From a virus, in the IMG/VR virus record IMGVR_UViG_3300012351_000007, positions 21,699 through 85,698 of that record: a DNA stretch of 64,000 nt; one strand, 5' to 3'. Shown here one piece after another: positions 57,966 to 64,000 of this stretch. Each line of letters starts with the position of its first letter. Positions within the stretch are counted from its first letter, which is position 1. The notes beneath the pieces were generated by a model. It was not told where the DNA came from. It did not search any database and saw only the letters and a program-made list of their open reading frames with translations. The position numbers and the translations under genes are program-made.

Positions 57966-58288
57966 GCCGGCGCCCCTGCCCTCGCGGGCCGCCGGACGTG
58001 CCGGTTGCGGACCAGCCCGTTGCCGTCTTCGGGCGCGTCGGCGTAGTCATCCGCGGGGCCACCGGGCACCCACGGGCCGGGCTCCACGAACCGCAGCCCC
58101 TCAACGGAGGCGACGTAGCGGGCGTACCTGTCCAGCGTCATCGCCTTCGTCGCTGCGGTGCTCGGCACGTGGTAGCGGTAGTGCCGCCCGCCTTCCATCT
58201 CCACGACGGCCCACGCGACGCCTTCCAGCGGCCCGGTCCGGTCAGCGGGGTACACCACGGCCACCGTCACCGTGTGCTCGGCGCTCAC
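57962..58288 (-). CDS. hypothetical early protein
   Basis: The 108-residue product (GTG 58288) has a beta-rich start (EHTVTVAVVYPADRTG, VAWAVVEMEGGRHYRYHV) and a short basic tail. It is coupled to the next gene by GTGA-type overlap. Not recognised. Confidence 0.55.
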   Translation of the reverse strand: MSAEHTVTVAVVYPADRTGPLEGVAWAVVEMEGGRHYRYHVPSTAATKAMTLDRYARYVASVEGLRFVEPGPWVPGGPADDYADAPEDGNGLVRNRHVRRPARAGAPA

Positions 58289-58692
58289 CACGCACCAGCC
58301 TTCGTCTCGTTCCACAGTTCGGCCGCCTCGAGCGCGGCAGCCCCGCGGCTGTGCCACATCTCGGCGAGGACCACCGCACCCCGGGCGGTGATCAGCCAGT
58401 CGCGGCGCTGCCTACCGGTCGGCCCGTACAGGTCACCGGCGACGACGCAGCCCTCGGCCTGCAGGCGGTCGATCTCGGCGCTAACCTCGGTGACGACACC
58501 GCGGAGGTCCACGGTGTACGACCGGTACGTTTCGGCGTCCTCGTAGACGACACCGGAGGCTTCGTCGACCGCGTCGAGCACGTCCAGCACCCGGTACGGC
58601 AGCAGCCCGGCGGCGGGGCGGGTGAACACGCCCCGGATGACATCTACGGCGGCCGTTGCCCACGAACGGGGGATAAGCGTTAGGGTGTGCAT
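58285..58692 (-). CDS. hypothetical early protein
   Basis: The 135-residue product (ATG 58692) has helices VRDVLDAVDEASGVVYEDAETYRSY and DLRGVVTEVSAEIDRLQAEG, then WLITARGAVVLAEMWHSRG. A gap of about 60 bases separates it from the next gene. Not recognised. Confidence 0.6.
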   Translation of the reverse strand: MHTLTLIPRSWATAAVDVIRGVFTRPAAGLLPYRVLDVLDAVDEASGVVYEDAETYRSYTVDLRGVVTEVSAEIDRLQAEGCVVAGDLYGPTGRQRRDWLITARGAVVLAEMWHSRGAAALEAAELWNETKAGAW

Positions 58693-58754
58693 AGTTTCCC
58701 CTCGGAAACGTTCGGGAGGCGGTTCGCCGGTCAGGGCGGGCCGCTTCCGGCTTT

Positions 58755-59012
58755 TCAGGGTCGGGAAGTCGGAGTTGCCCGACGCTTCAGCGCCGACAGG
58801 CGGGCGAGGCGCAGGAAGTAGGCCGTCTTCGCCGACTCTGCTCGCCGAGCCCGCTCCTCGGGTGGCAGAACCCCGTCCGGGTCCACCTCCCGCTCCCAGC
58901 GCGACGCGAACGCCGCCCGGGCGGGTGCCGTTGCGGCTTGGCGGTCCGGCTCCTTGGACCAGCGCAGGTGCGCGCCGATCCGGCCGTTCAGGGAGTGGTC
59001 GGAGGCGGTCAC
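58755..59012 (-). CDS. small basic hypothetical protein
   Basis: The 85-residue protein has NGRIGAHLRWSKEPDRQAATAPARAAFASRWER and a basic Leu-rich C-terminus (LRLARLSALKRR). Small proteins of this type occur in many actinophages with unknown function. It overlaps the XRE regulator gene by ATGA or similar. Confidence 0.6.
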   Translation of the reverse strand: MTASDHSLNGRIGAHLRWSKEPDRQAATAPARAAFASRWEREVDPDGVLPPEERARRAESAKTAYFLRLARLSALKRRATPTSRP

Positions 59013-59281
59013 GCCGCACGTCCCGCGAGTACGGCTTCGGGGGTGCGTGGGGCCGGGATCAGACCCGACAGCGTCGCCGCCTCGATCCGGTCGATGCCGA
59101 GGGCGTCGGCTAGCGCGTGGATGGTCCGCGGACGCGGGAGGCTCCCGGTTCGCAGGCTGTGGATCGTCTTGCGGGTCAGGCCCGTGCGCTGGGCCAGGTC
59201 GGTCCAGGTCAGTTCCTGGCGGGCGCGTTCCTGTGCGACCCGCTCCCAGAACGGGTACGTCACGCTGGTCGTGTGCTCCAC
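59009..59281 (-). CDS. XRE-family regulator (Cro-like)
   Basis: The 90-residue protein has a helix-turn-helix ELTWTDLAQRTGLTRKTIHSLRTG and a following helix (TIHALADALGIDRIEAATLSG). It is the first gene of the leftward early operon, transcribed from the promoter at 59344-59372, and faces the plus-strand regulator at 59470. This is the classic arrangement of a Cro-like repressor. Confidence 0.8.
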   Translation of the reverse strand: MEHTTSVTYPFWERVAQERARQELTWTDLAQRTGLTRKTIHSLRTGSLPRPRTIHALADALGIDRIEAATLSGLIPAPRTPEAVLAGRAA

Positions 59282-59329
59282 GAATGACCTCGCTTGGTGG
59301 GCAGGCAGCGCATCGGCGTGTGTGGCGCT

Positions 59330-59372
59330 GTGTCTACAACTACACGCTACGGAACGCTGCGGCGCACGGCAA
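59330..59372 (-). promoter_or_regulatory. leftward early promoter with operator-like repeat
   Basis: On the minus strand, TTGCCG (plus 59367-59372), a 17-base spacer and TAGCGT (plus 59344-59349) form a promoter for the XRE gene. Overlapping its -10 and start is a partly palindromic GTGT-N8-ACAC element (59330-59345). It may be the operator for one or both of the divergent regulators. Confidence 0.6.
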
Positions 59373-59405
59373 GCCCCTCCGGGGCGTTTCGGAGGGTTGG
59401 CACAC

Positions 59406-59444
59406 TTGACCGGTCCGTTCGGACTACGGGCCGCTACATAATGT
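59406..59444. promoter_or_regulatory. operator/promoter region of the plus-strand repressor
   Basis: TTGACC (59406-59411) resembles a -35 element. A perfect 12-bp palindrome, GTCCGTTCGGAC (59413-59424), and a smaller ACATAATGT (59436-59444) follow; the latter is the only AT-rich patch. The exact promoter is uncertain because no -10 has ideal spacing from TTGACC. Confidence 0.45.
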
Positions 59445-59469
59445 GGCCCATGGGCGCGTTTAGCGAGCT

Positions 59470-59958
59470 ATGCCGATGCGTGTGACCTGGCTCCGTGCTA
59501 CAAAACCGCCTGTGGCTGGCGAGGGAGTGCCGTACCGGTTCTGGTTACGGGTCAACAGGGAACGCAGCGAGCGGCGGTGGTCGTGGGATCGGGTGTCGGA
59601 GGAGACTGCCCGGTACACGCCGGACGGGAAGGCGATCCCACGCAGCACCATCGCCAACTGGCGGACCTCCACCCGCCGGCCGAGCCTGCGTCTCGTCTAC
59701 GCCGTCGCGGACGCTCTCGGGATCGACCGGGTCGAGGCGCGGGAGATTGCCGGCCATCCGCCCGACGCGCAGGCGTCGGATGCCGCGGTGGCCCCCCGGC
59801 TCGCCTCCGCGATCCAGGAGCTGATGGACGCTGACGACATCAGCCTTGAAGCGAAGATCCTGCTCCTGGGGACGATGGGGCGGACCGAGAAGTTCCTTGC
59901 CAGCCTGCGCGTGCAACGCGAACCCGATCAGACGCCCGGCGAACGCCAAGCGGGATGA
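59470..59958 (+). CDS. helix-turn-helix repressor-like protein
   Basis: The 162-residue protein has a DNA-binding N-terminal part with WSWDRVSEETARYTPDGKAIPRSTIANWRTSTRRPS and a LVYAVADALGIDRVEAREIAG segment similar to the XRE protein it faces, then a helical C-terminus. It is transcribed away from the early operon. A phage repressor or immunity role is inferred from this divergent layout. ATGs at 59470 and 59476 and a GTG at 59482 are possible starts. Confidence 0.7.
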   Translation: MPMRVTWLRATKPPVAGEGVPYRFWLRVNRERSERRWSWDRVSEETARYTPDGKAIPRSTIANWRTSTRRPSLRLVYAVADALGIDRVEAREIAGHPPDAQASDAAVAPRLASAIQELMDADDISLEAKILLLGTMGRTEKFLASLRVQREPDQTPGERQAG

Positions 59959-60080
59959 TCCGACACCCCTCGAACGGACAGAATCGCACAATTCATCTGT
60001 CACGATGACGACAGAGGCATAACCTGGCACGCACCGGCCTCGGGGGAGGCCGACGATGCACGAGCTTGCGGGGGGATGCG

Positions 60081-60482
60081 TTGAACGCGAAACGTCGGGG
60101 GCGGCGAATCCACGCCGACATGGTTGCCCGTTGGGGCGGCTTCACTACAGGTGCCCTACTCGTCGCCTACGACCTGGTGACCGTCGTCGCCCAGTTGCCG
60201 AGCCTCCCTGTTGGCCCGCACATCGACCTGTTCGCGGTCGCCCTGGTCCTCGCCGTGTGGGGGTCCATCCGCCGCTTCGAGCGCATCACCATCACCCCGC
60301 AACGGGAGATCTGGCTGCATGGCGTCCAGTACGGCCGGGAAGCCGCCTACGAGGAATGCGGTGCCCAGGGCAGCGTGGTGCCGTTGCCGCTGAACCTGTT
60401 CGCCAGCGACCTCGTACCGGACCGCTCGACGGGGCGGCCAGCCAGCCACCGGCCCAGCCCGCGGCGCCGACGGGCGAACTAG
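60081..60482 (+). CDS. plus-strand membrane-type hypothetical protein
   Basis: The 133-residue product starts at a TTG (60081) with a GGGGGGA ribosome binding stretch. It has a basic start (NAKRRGRRIHAD), two hydrophobic helices (GGFTTGALLVAYDLVTVVAQL and IDLFAVALVLAVWGSI), and a Pro/Arg-rich tail. It ends convergently with the integrase, overlapping it by four bases. It may be expressed from the prophage (lysogenic conversion). Confidence 0.6.
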   Translation: MNAKRRGRRIHADMVARWGGFTTGALLVAYDLVTVVAQLPSLPVGPHIDLFAVALVLAVWGSIRRFERITITPQREIWLHGVQYGREAAYEECGAQGSVVPLPLNLFASDLVPDRSTGRPASHRPSPRRRRAN

Positions 60483-61384
60483 AGCCGGTCGCCGAGGGAC
60501 AGCCGCCGGGATGCCCGCTGCGCCCGCTCCACCTGCGCCGAGCGGCCGTACCGACGTGGCATCTCCGCCGACGACCAGCCGAACAGCGCCATCGCGTCGC
60601 CCTCCGAACCGCCCTGATCGGCCCAGACATGGGCCGAAGTGTGCCGCAACTGGTGGGGGTGGACGTGCCCGATCCCAGCAACCCTCGACCGACGGCGCAA
60701 CATCTGCGTGATCCCGGAGACGGTCAGCGGACCACCCCGGCCACCCAGCCACAGTTCGGGCAGCGACGCCAGCTTGTGCCGGGCGCGCACCCGCAGATAC
60801 CGGTCCAATGATTGCCCTGTGCGGGCGCCGAACGGAATCACCCGGATCTTGTCGCCCTTCCCGTGGATCCGCACGGTGTCGTGGCGCATGTCCAGGTCGG
60901 GTGCCTCCTTCGGTCCGCGGTCCAGCAGCAGACCAGCCATCTCGGCGACCCGGGGTGAACCCGGCTCGCAGAACAGCCGGATGATCGCGGTGTCCCGCCG
61001 GTCCTCGAAGCCCTTCCCCTCGCACACCTTCAGCAGCCGCCGCAACTGGTCGTCGGTCAGGACCGCCACCGGCTCGTCGGTAACGGTCGGCTGGCGCATC
61101 CGAGCCATCGGCGACACGTCGATGATCTCTTCCCGGACGGCCCAGTTGTAGAACGCCCGCAGCGCGCGGAACCGCACTGCCGCAGTCGTTGATGCGTGCT
61201 GGTCGAGGATGTGCGTGATGTACTCCTGCACCTCGGCCTTGGTCAAGCCGAGCACGTCGGCGTCGTTGTGGAGGGCCGCCAGTTGAAGGATCGTCTCGAC
61301 GTAGTTCTGGATGGTGCGGGGCGAGCTGTTGCGGGAGCGCAGGTCGCGGCCGTAGGCGTCGAGGTGGGCGGCGTTGATGTCCAT
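60479..61384 (-). CDS. int: tyrosine integrase 2
   Basis: The 301-residue recombinase has an N-terminal SAM-like domain (about 1-95) and a catalytic domain with Arg145 (SPRVAEMAG), Lys179 (GKGDKIRVIPFG), His244-x2-Arg247 (HQLRHTS), Trp270 in place of the second His (LFGWSS), and Tyr279 (RRYGRS). The Trp variant is known in active enzymes. The tRNA-Arg fragment at 61496-61538 lies 110 bp upstream, so this integrase most likely acts at that attachment site. Confidence 0.88.
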   Translation of the reverse strand: MDINAAHLDAYGRDLRSRNSSPRTIQNYVETILQLAALHNDADVLGLTKAEVQEYITHILDQHASTTAAVRFRALRAFYNWAVREEIIDVSPMARMRQPTVTDEPVAVLTDDQLRRLLKVCEGKGFEDRRDTAIIRLFCEPGSPRVAEMAGLLLDRGPKEAPDLDMRHDTVRIHGKGDKIRVIPFGARTGQSLDRYLRVRARHKLASLPELWLGGRGGPLTVSGITQMLRRRSRVAGIGHVHPHQLRHTSAHVWADQGGSEGDAMALFGWSSAEMPRRYGRSAQVERAQRASRRLSLGDRL

Positions 61385-61461
61385 GGGGCTACAGCGTACG
61401 GCACGATCAAGGCCCAGTAAGATGCTTCGTGAGCGGTGTGGCCGATTCTTGCCAACAAGAA

Positions 61462-61490
61462 GGCCACCTGAACTTCCTGCTCAGGTGGCC
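61462..61490 (-). terminator. intrinsic terminator following the tRNA-Arg fragment
   Basis: GGCCACCTGA and TCAGGTGGCC form a perfect 10-bp stem with a 9-base loop and are followed on the minus strand by TTCTTGTT. Directly downstream of the tRNA piece, it looks like the native terminator of the tRNA gene carried along in the attachment region. Confidence 0.75.
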
Positions 61491-61495
61491 TGCTG

Positions 61496-61538
61496 CGCGC
61501 CCGAAGGGACTCGAACCCCCAACCTTCTGATCCGTAGT
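61496..61538 (-). other. 3' half of tRNA-Arg(ACG), probable att site
   Basis: The minus strand reads CTACGGA (anticodon loop, ACG), the 3' anticodon stem, variable loop, T-arm with TTCGAGT and the acceptor strand CGGGCGC plus discriminator G. No D-arm or 5' acceptor half precedes it; the upstream bases are unrelated. Integrases of temperate phages use such 3' halves as attachment cores. The gap between 61385 and 61606 otherwise contains only the terminator. Confidence 0.85.
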
Positions 61539-61606
61539 ATGCGGCCTGTAAGCGCTGTGGCGCACCGTGTCTGACCTCGTACTGGTCGGGAGCGTGGAAA
61601 CGCAGA

Positions 61607-61825
61607 TCAGATGCTATTGGCTACAGCGCTTCGTGCACCGCTCGCGGCCGTGGCGACCCACTCCCCGTCGACCTGCGCCACGTAGCTGCGGAGCAGACCA
61701 CGGTCGGCCTCCCGGATCGGCTCGTTGCATCCGAAGCAGACCTCGCCGACCGGTGTCGGTACCTGCTCGGCGTTCTCATCCAGCAGAGGGGCGTCCCAGC
61801 GGGGACCGAAGTAGAAGGTAGTCAC
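61607..61825 (-). pseudogene. broken zinc-type protein next to att site
   Basis: The 72-residue frame (GTG 61825) starts TTFYFGPRWDAPLLDENAEQVPTPVGEVCFGCNEPI, which I recall as a common actinomycete small protein whose second half has an H-x-E-C zinc half-site. Here the frame ends soon after EWVATAA; a neighbouring frame still shows AVHEAL, so a frameshift or truncation has removed the C-terminus. It lies just beyond the attachment site. Confidence 0.55.
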
Positions 61826-62172
61826 GGGGGTATCAACGAGCGCGAGCCGGACATGCCTCAGCCCCGGCTGATCCGGACTCCCCCGGGCCGGGGCTGAGCG
61901 CAGAGCCGTCCTCCACTTGACGCGGACCCGGACGGTCGTTCCGCGCTGCGGACCGGAGCTGCCTACCGATCGCGAGCTTTCACTACTCCGCCGCCCGGTG
62001 TCAGTCCGGAGGGGCGTCCCCGGATACGGCACCGCACAGCCGTTTCGCTACGCCGGGGGTCTAGGTCGGTAGGTACCCGCCCCGGTTCGGCCTTATCACT
62101 ACCCGATCCGGGTCAGCGTAGCGCCGGGGTACGACACGAATCCACGAACGCCGCACGGGTACCGTCCGGATC
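61826..62172. other. non-coding gap with a long hairpin
   Basis: No gene is supported in this 347-bp gap. CTCAGCCCCGGC (61857-61868) and GCCGGGGCTGAG (61887-61898) form a perfect 12-bp stem around an 18-base loop, close to the start of the broken gene. It could be a terminator for either strand or a 5' leader structure. I see no CRISPR repeat here. Confidence 0.5.
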
Positions 62173-62415
62173 GTGCAATACCGCTTCCTCGGCGCCTACC
62201 AGACCCCGGACGGACGGTGGCGGATCGAGGTCTGGGCAGGACGTGGGGCGCAGTGGTACACCGTGCTCCACGACGGGCAGGTTTACGACCGGGACGGCTT
62301 CCTGTGCGAGCGGGTGCCCCTCGGCACCGTCGAGGCGGTGCTGCGCGCCAACGGGGTCAGCATGGCCGACCTGCGGCCGGAGACTGCGGACGGGCCGGAC
62401 GACGGACCAGCGTGA
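62173..62415 (+). CDS. small hypothetical protein convergent with cas2
   Basis: The 80-residue protein has an alpha/beta pattern (MQYRFLGAYQTPDGRWRIEV, GQVYDRDGFLCERVPLGTVEAVLRANG). It starts at a GTG and ends 59 bases inside the 3' end of cas2, on the opposite strand. Not recognised; no known link to CRISPR function. Confidence 0.65.
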   Translation: MQYRFLGAYQTPDGRWRIEVWAGRGAQWYTVLHDGQVYDRDGFLCERVPLGTVEAVLRANGVSMADLRPETADGPDDGPA

Positions 62416-62665
62416 GCCCGTCCAGGTCAACTGGCATCCACCGGTCCACGCCTGCGGTTTGCGCCGCCCACCGCTGCTCGTTCGCCATGCGGCGGATCAG
62501 CACCGCCTGCCCCTTCCCTACCCGGCCGCACACCACCGACCACACCTTGTCCCGCACCCGGGCACTGGGAGTGCCGACGAACACGCCCGGGGCGATCTCC
62601 ACCATCCACCGGGTCAGATGCCCGCGCAGCCCGGACGGTGCGGCGATAAGCACGATGACCGTCAT
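62357..62665 (-). CDS. cas2: CRISPR-associated Cas2, type I-E
   Basis: The 102-residue protein has type I-E Cas2 features in order: a first strand (VIVLIAAP), then SGLRGHLTRWMVEIAPGVFVG, ARVRDKVWSVVCGRVGKG and PVDLDGLTLVR, matching the E. coli family layout. Cas2 dimerises and bridges two Cas1 dimers in the spacer integrase. Its ATG overlaps the cas1 stop by four bases, so both are co-translated. The length is normal for I-E. Confidence 0.93.
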   Translation of the reverse strand: MTVIVLIAAPSGLRGHLTRWMVEIAPGVFVGTPSARVRDKVWSVVCGRVGKGQAVLIRRMANEQRWAAQTAGVDRWMPVDLDGLTLVRRPARPQSPAAGRPC

Positions 62666-63663
62666 TGCTCGTCCAGCTCCGACCAGTCCACCTTGCCTAG
62701 GTCGACCGCCTCCTGCTCATCGGCCCAGTTCCGTCCCGCCGGCACGGCACCGTTGGTGTCCCACAACTGGGCGCGATGTACGTCCGCCTCGTCGTCGAGC
62801 CCGTCTGGCTCCTCTTCCCCGGCGGTGGCCTTGTCCTCGCCGAGCAGCAGGGCTTGGATGTCCCGTACCACCCGGGCCATCAGCCCCTGCTCCACCACCA
62901 GATCCCGGAATCGGGTCCGCGCCGCCGACTCCTCCGTGGCGCCTTCGGACATCAGATCGAATGCGGCCGGGATCGTCGTCATGGCTTTGTACAGGTCGGC
63001 GATGTCGAGCACGAACGAGATGGCCGACCCGGTGTGGACGAAGCCGAGTGCTGGGCTGGCACCCAGGCCGACGGTGGCGGCGTGGCACACCCCGTAGAGG
63101 CAGGCGTTGAGCGCCGACAGTACCCGGTTGATGTCGTCACCGGCTGCGAACGGCTTCCCGGCCACATACTTGCGCCCGGACCACGCAACCCCGGTGCGGG
63201 AGGCGTGCAGCCGGTAGGAGCGGCGCACCCGGGCACCCTCCCGGCCCCGCAGTTGCTGCATCGACAGTTTGGAAACGTTCTCGCCAGGGAACCGCATCTG
63301 GTACATCTGCCGGGCAACACCGAGGCGCCGCTTGTTGTCCGACACCAGCCAGGCTTGGCGCTGCAGGTAGCGGGATGTGTGGGCGGTGGACACGCCGTGG
63401 GCATACATCCGGACGCCGTTCTCCCCGACCCAACAGACGGTGGTCCCGGAATCGGCCAACAGCCGCACCGCGCTGTGGGTCACCTTCGTGCCCGGTCCGA
63501 GTAGCAACGCGGACACCATTGCGGCCGGCAGGTGGGTTTCGCCCTCGGCGTCCAGGAGGGTGACCGCGTTGTCTTCGCGGCCGATCACGGCCCGATCAAC
63601 GTAGACCGTTGAGATTCGCTCCCCGATCCGGGTGAGCATTCCTGTCTCTGCTTTCCACCACAT
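62662..63663 (-). CDS. cas1: CRISPR-associated Cas1, type I-E
   Basis: The 333-residue protein aligns in pattern with E. coli Cas1 and keeps the metal site: Glu142 (GREGARV), His210 (LGFVHTG), Asp220 and Asp223 (VLDIADLYK). The start may be the ATG at 63663 or that at 63639 (MLTRIGERIS), which begins the conserved part. The C-terminal 60 residues are an acidic extension beyond the usual I-E length of about 305. It is the spacer integrase that cuts and joins DNA at the array. The gene immediately upstream is a repeat array, not cas6e. Confidence 0.95.
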   Translation of the reverse strand: MWWKAETGMLTRIGERISTVYVDRAVIGREDNAVTLLDAEGETHLPAAMVSALLLGPGTKVTHSAVRLLADSGTTVCWVGENGVRMYAHGVSTAHTSRYLQRQAWLVSDNKRRLGVARQMYQMRFPGENVSKLSMQQLRGREGARVRRSYRLHASRTGVAWSGRKYVAGKPFAAGDDINRVLSALNACLYGVCHAATVGLGASPALGFVHTGSAISFVLDIADLYKAMTTIPAAFDLMSEGATEESAARTRFRDLVVEQGLMARVVRDIQALLLGEDKATAGEEEPDGLDDEADVHRAQLWDTNGAVPAGRNWADEQEAVDLGKVDWSELDEQ

Positions 63664-63784
63664 GCCGGAAGATGCTGCCGCCCGGGCGTCGGGCCGGGCA
63701 ACGTTCCGAACGGGTGAACCGATGCGGCCGGGCCGCTACCCAGCGGCTGGTAGCCCAATCGGAGCTATTTTTGGAGTCCTTCTT

Positions 63785-63992
63785 GACACGCTCATGCGCG
63801 CCCGGGCCGGCCTGCCGTACCGGCGGGTCCGACACAACGCGACTCCGCCATCCCCGCGCGCCCGGACCGGACGGCGGCGGCCCGGTCACCGAGACGCAGG
63901 GCCAGCCGCCACCCCCGCGCGCCCGGACCGGACGCACCGCACGCACCGCCCTCGACTGGGCCTGCACCGCCACCCCCGCGCGCCCGGACCGG
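63785..63992 (-). CRISPR. type I-E-like CRISPR array, partial
   Basis: Three copies of a repeat (core CCGCCA-C/T-CCCCGCGCGCCCGGACCGG on the plus strand) end at 63870, 63931 and 63992, and a degenerate copy ends at 63810, so the period is 60-61 bp. With a 29-bp repeat the spacers are 31-32 bp, the type I-E geometry. Read on the minus strand the repeat resembles actinobacterial I-E repeats (GCGCGGGG-x-TGG core), so the leader should lie to the right, outside the window, and the degenerate copy is the trailer end next to cas1. The stem of the repeat is weak compared with usual I-E repeats. Confidence 0.65.
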
Positions 63993-64000
63993 CCCACCAC

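Noticed and set aside
61496-61570. A complete tRNA gene at this place
   Set aside because: Only the sequence from the anticodon loop to the acceptor end is present; no D-arm or 5' acceptor strand precedes it.
61826-62172. Possible second CRISPR array beside cas2
   Set aside because: No repeat of 20 bases or more recurs there; only a single long hairpin is present.
63596-64000. A 134-codon minus-strand frame across the region upstream of cas1
   Set aside because: It runs through the 61-bp repeats, whose period is not a multiple of three, and its composition is that of antisense GC-rich DNA, so it is not a gene.

Overview
The window is very GC-rich (about 70% by eye) and its gene families (WhiB-like proteins, a BldC-like regulator, Gp3-like directionality factor, NlpC/P60 tape measure) point to a temperate siphophage, or a prophage, of an actinomycete. 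Micromonosporaceae is my best guess from protein flavour; that is inference, no database was searched. Nearly all genes lie on the minus strand and overlap by ATGA, GTGA or similar junctions, so most of the window reads right to left as long operons.

Layout from left to right. Positions 1-18 kb hold tail and head genes in reverse order: minor tail proteins, distal tail protein, a 1450-residue tape measure, a G/GT tail chaperone pair with a -1 slippery site, major tail protein, connector proteins, several Ala/Gly/Thr-rich structural proteins, major capsid and decoration proteins. 17-26 kb holds the capsid protease/scaffold, an HNH endonuclease cassette, MuF-like protein, portal, a gene broken by a mini IS200/IS605 element, the large terminase (coding frame broken exactly at the Walker A motif, at a GGGAAAA slippery heptamer) and small terminase. 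26-33 kb holds a nuclease-like protein, a ribbon-helix-helix regulator with its own palindromic operator, a papain-like peptidase, a probable holin, small regulators and a first tyrosine integrase. 33-60 kb is the early region: many small Cys-rich proteins of unknown role, a replication module (DnaB helicase, DnaC-like loader, and an initiator gene that carries six iteron-like repeats inside it), an adenine methyltransferase, two adjacent WhiB-like proteins, ASCH and DUF5131 proteins, a BldC-like regulator, DEDDh exonuclease, Gp3-like directionality factor and a Cas4/RecB-like nuclease. At 59.0-60.0 kb two divergent helix-turn-helix genes form a probable lysis/lysogeny switch. A second tyrosine integrase (60.5-61.4 kb) sits beside the isolated 3' half of a tRNA-Arg gene, which looks like an attachment site.

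To the right of that site are a broken zinc-finger gene, one small gene, type I-E cas2 and cas1, and at the very edge at least three copies of a roughly 26-29 bp repeat at a 61 bp period, the geometry of a type I-E CRISPR array. No interference gene (cas3, cascade) is visible. Because the tRNA piece lacks its 5' half and is flanked by the integrase on the side that should be host DNA in a simple prophage, the sequence reads most easily as attP of an unintegrated or circularised phage, which would put cas1-cas2 on the phage; a nested or rearranged chromosomal locus is the main alternative.
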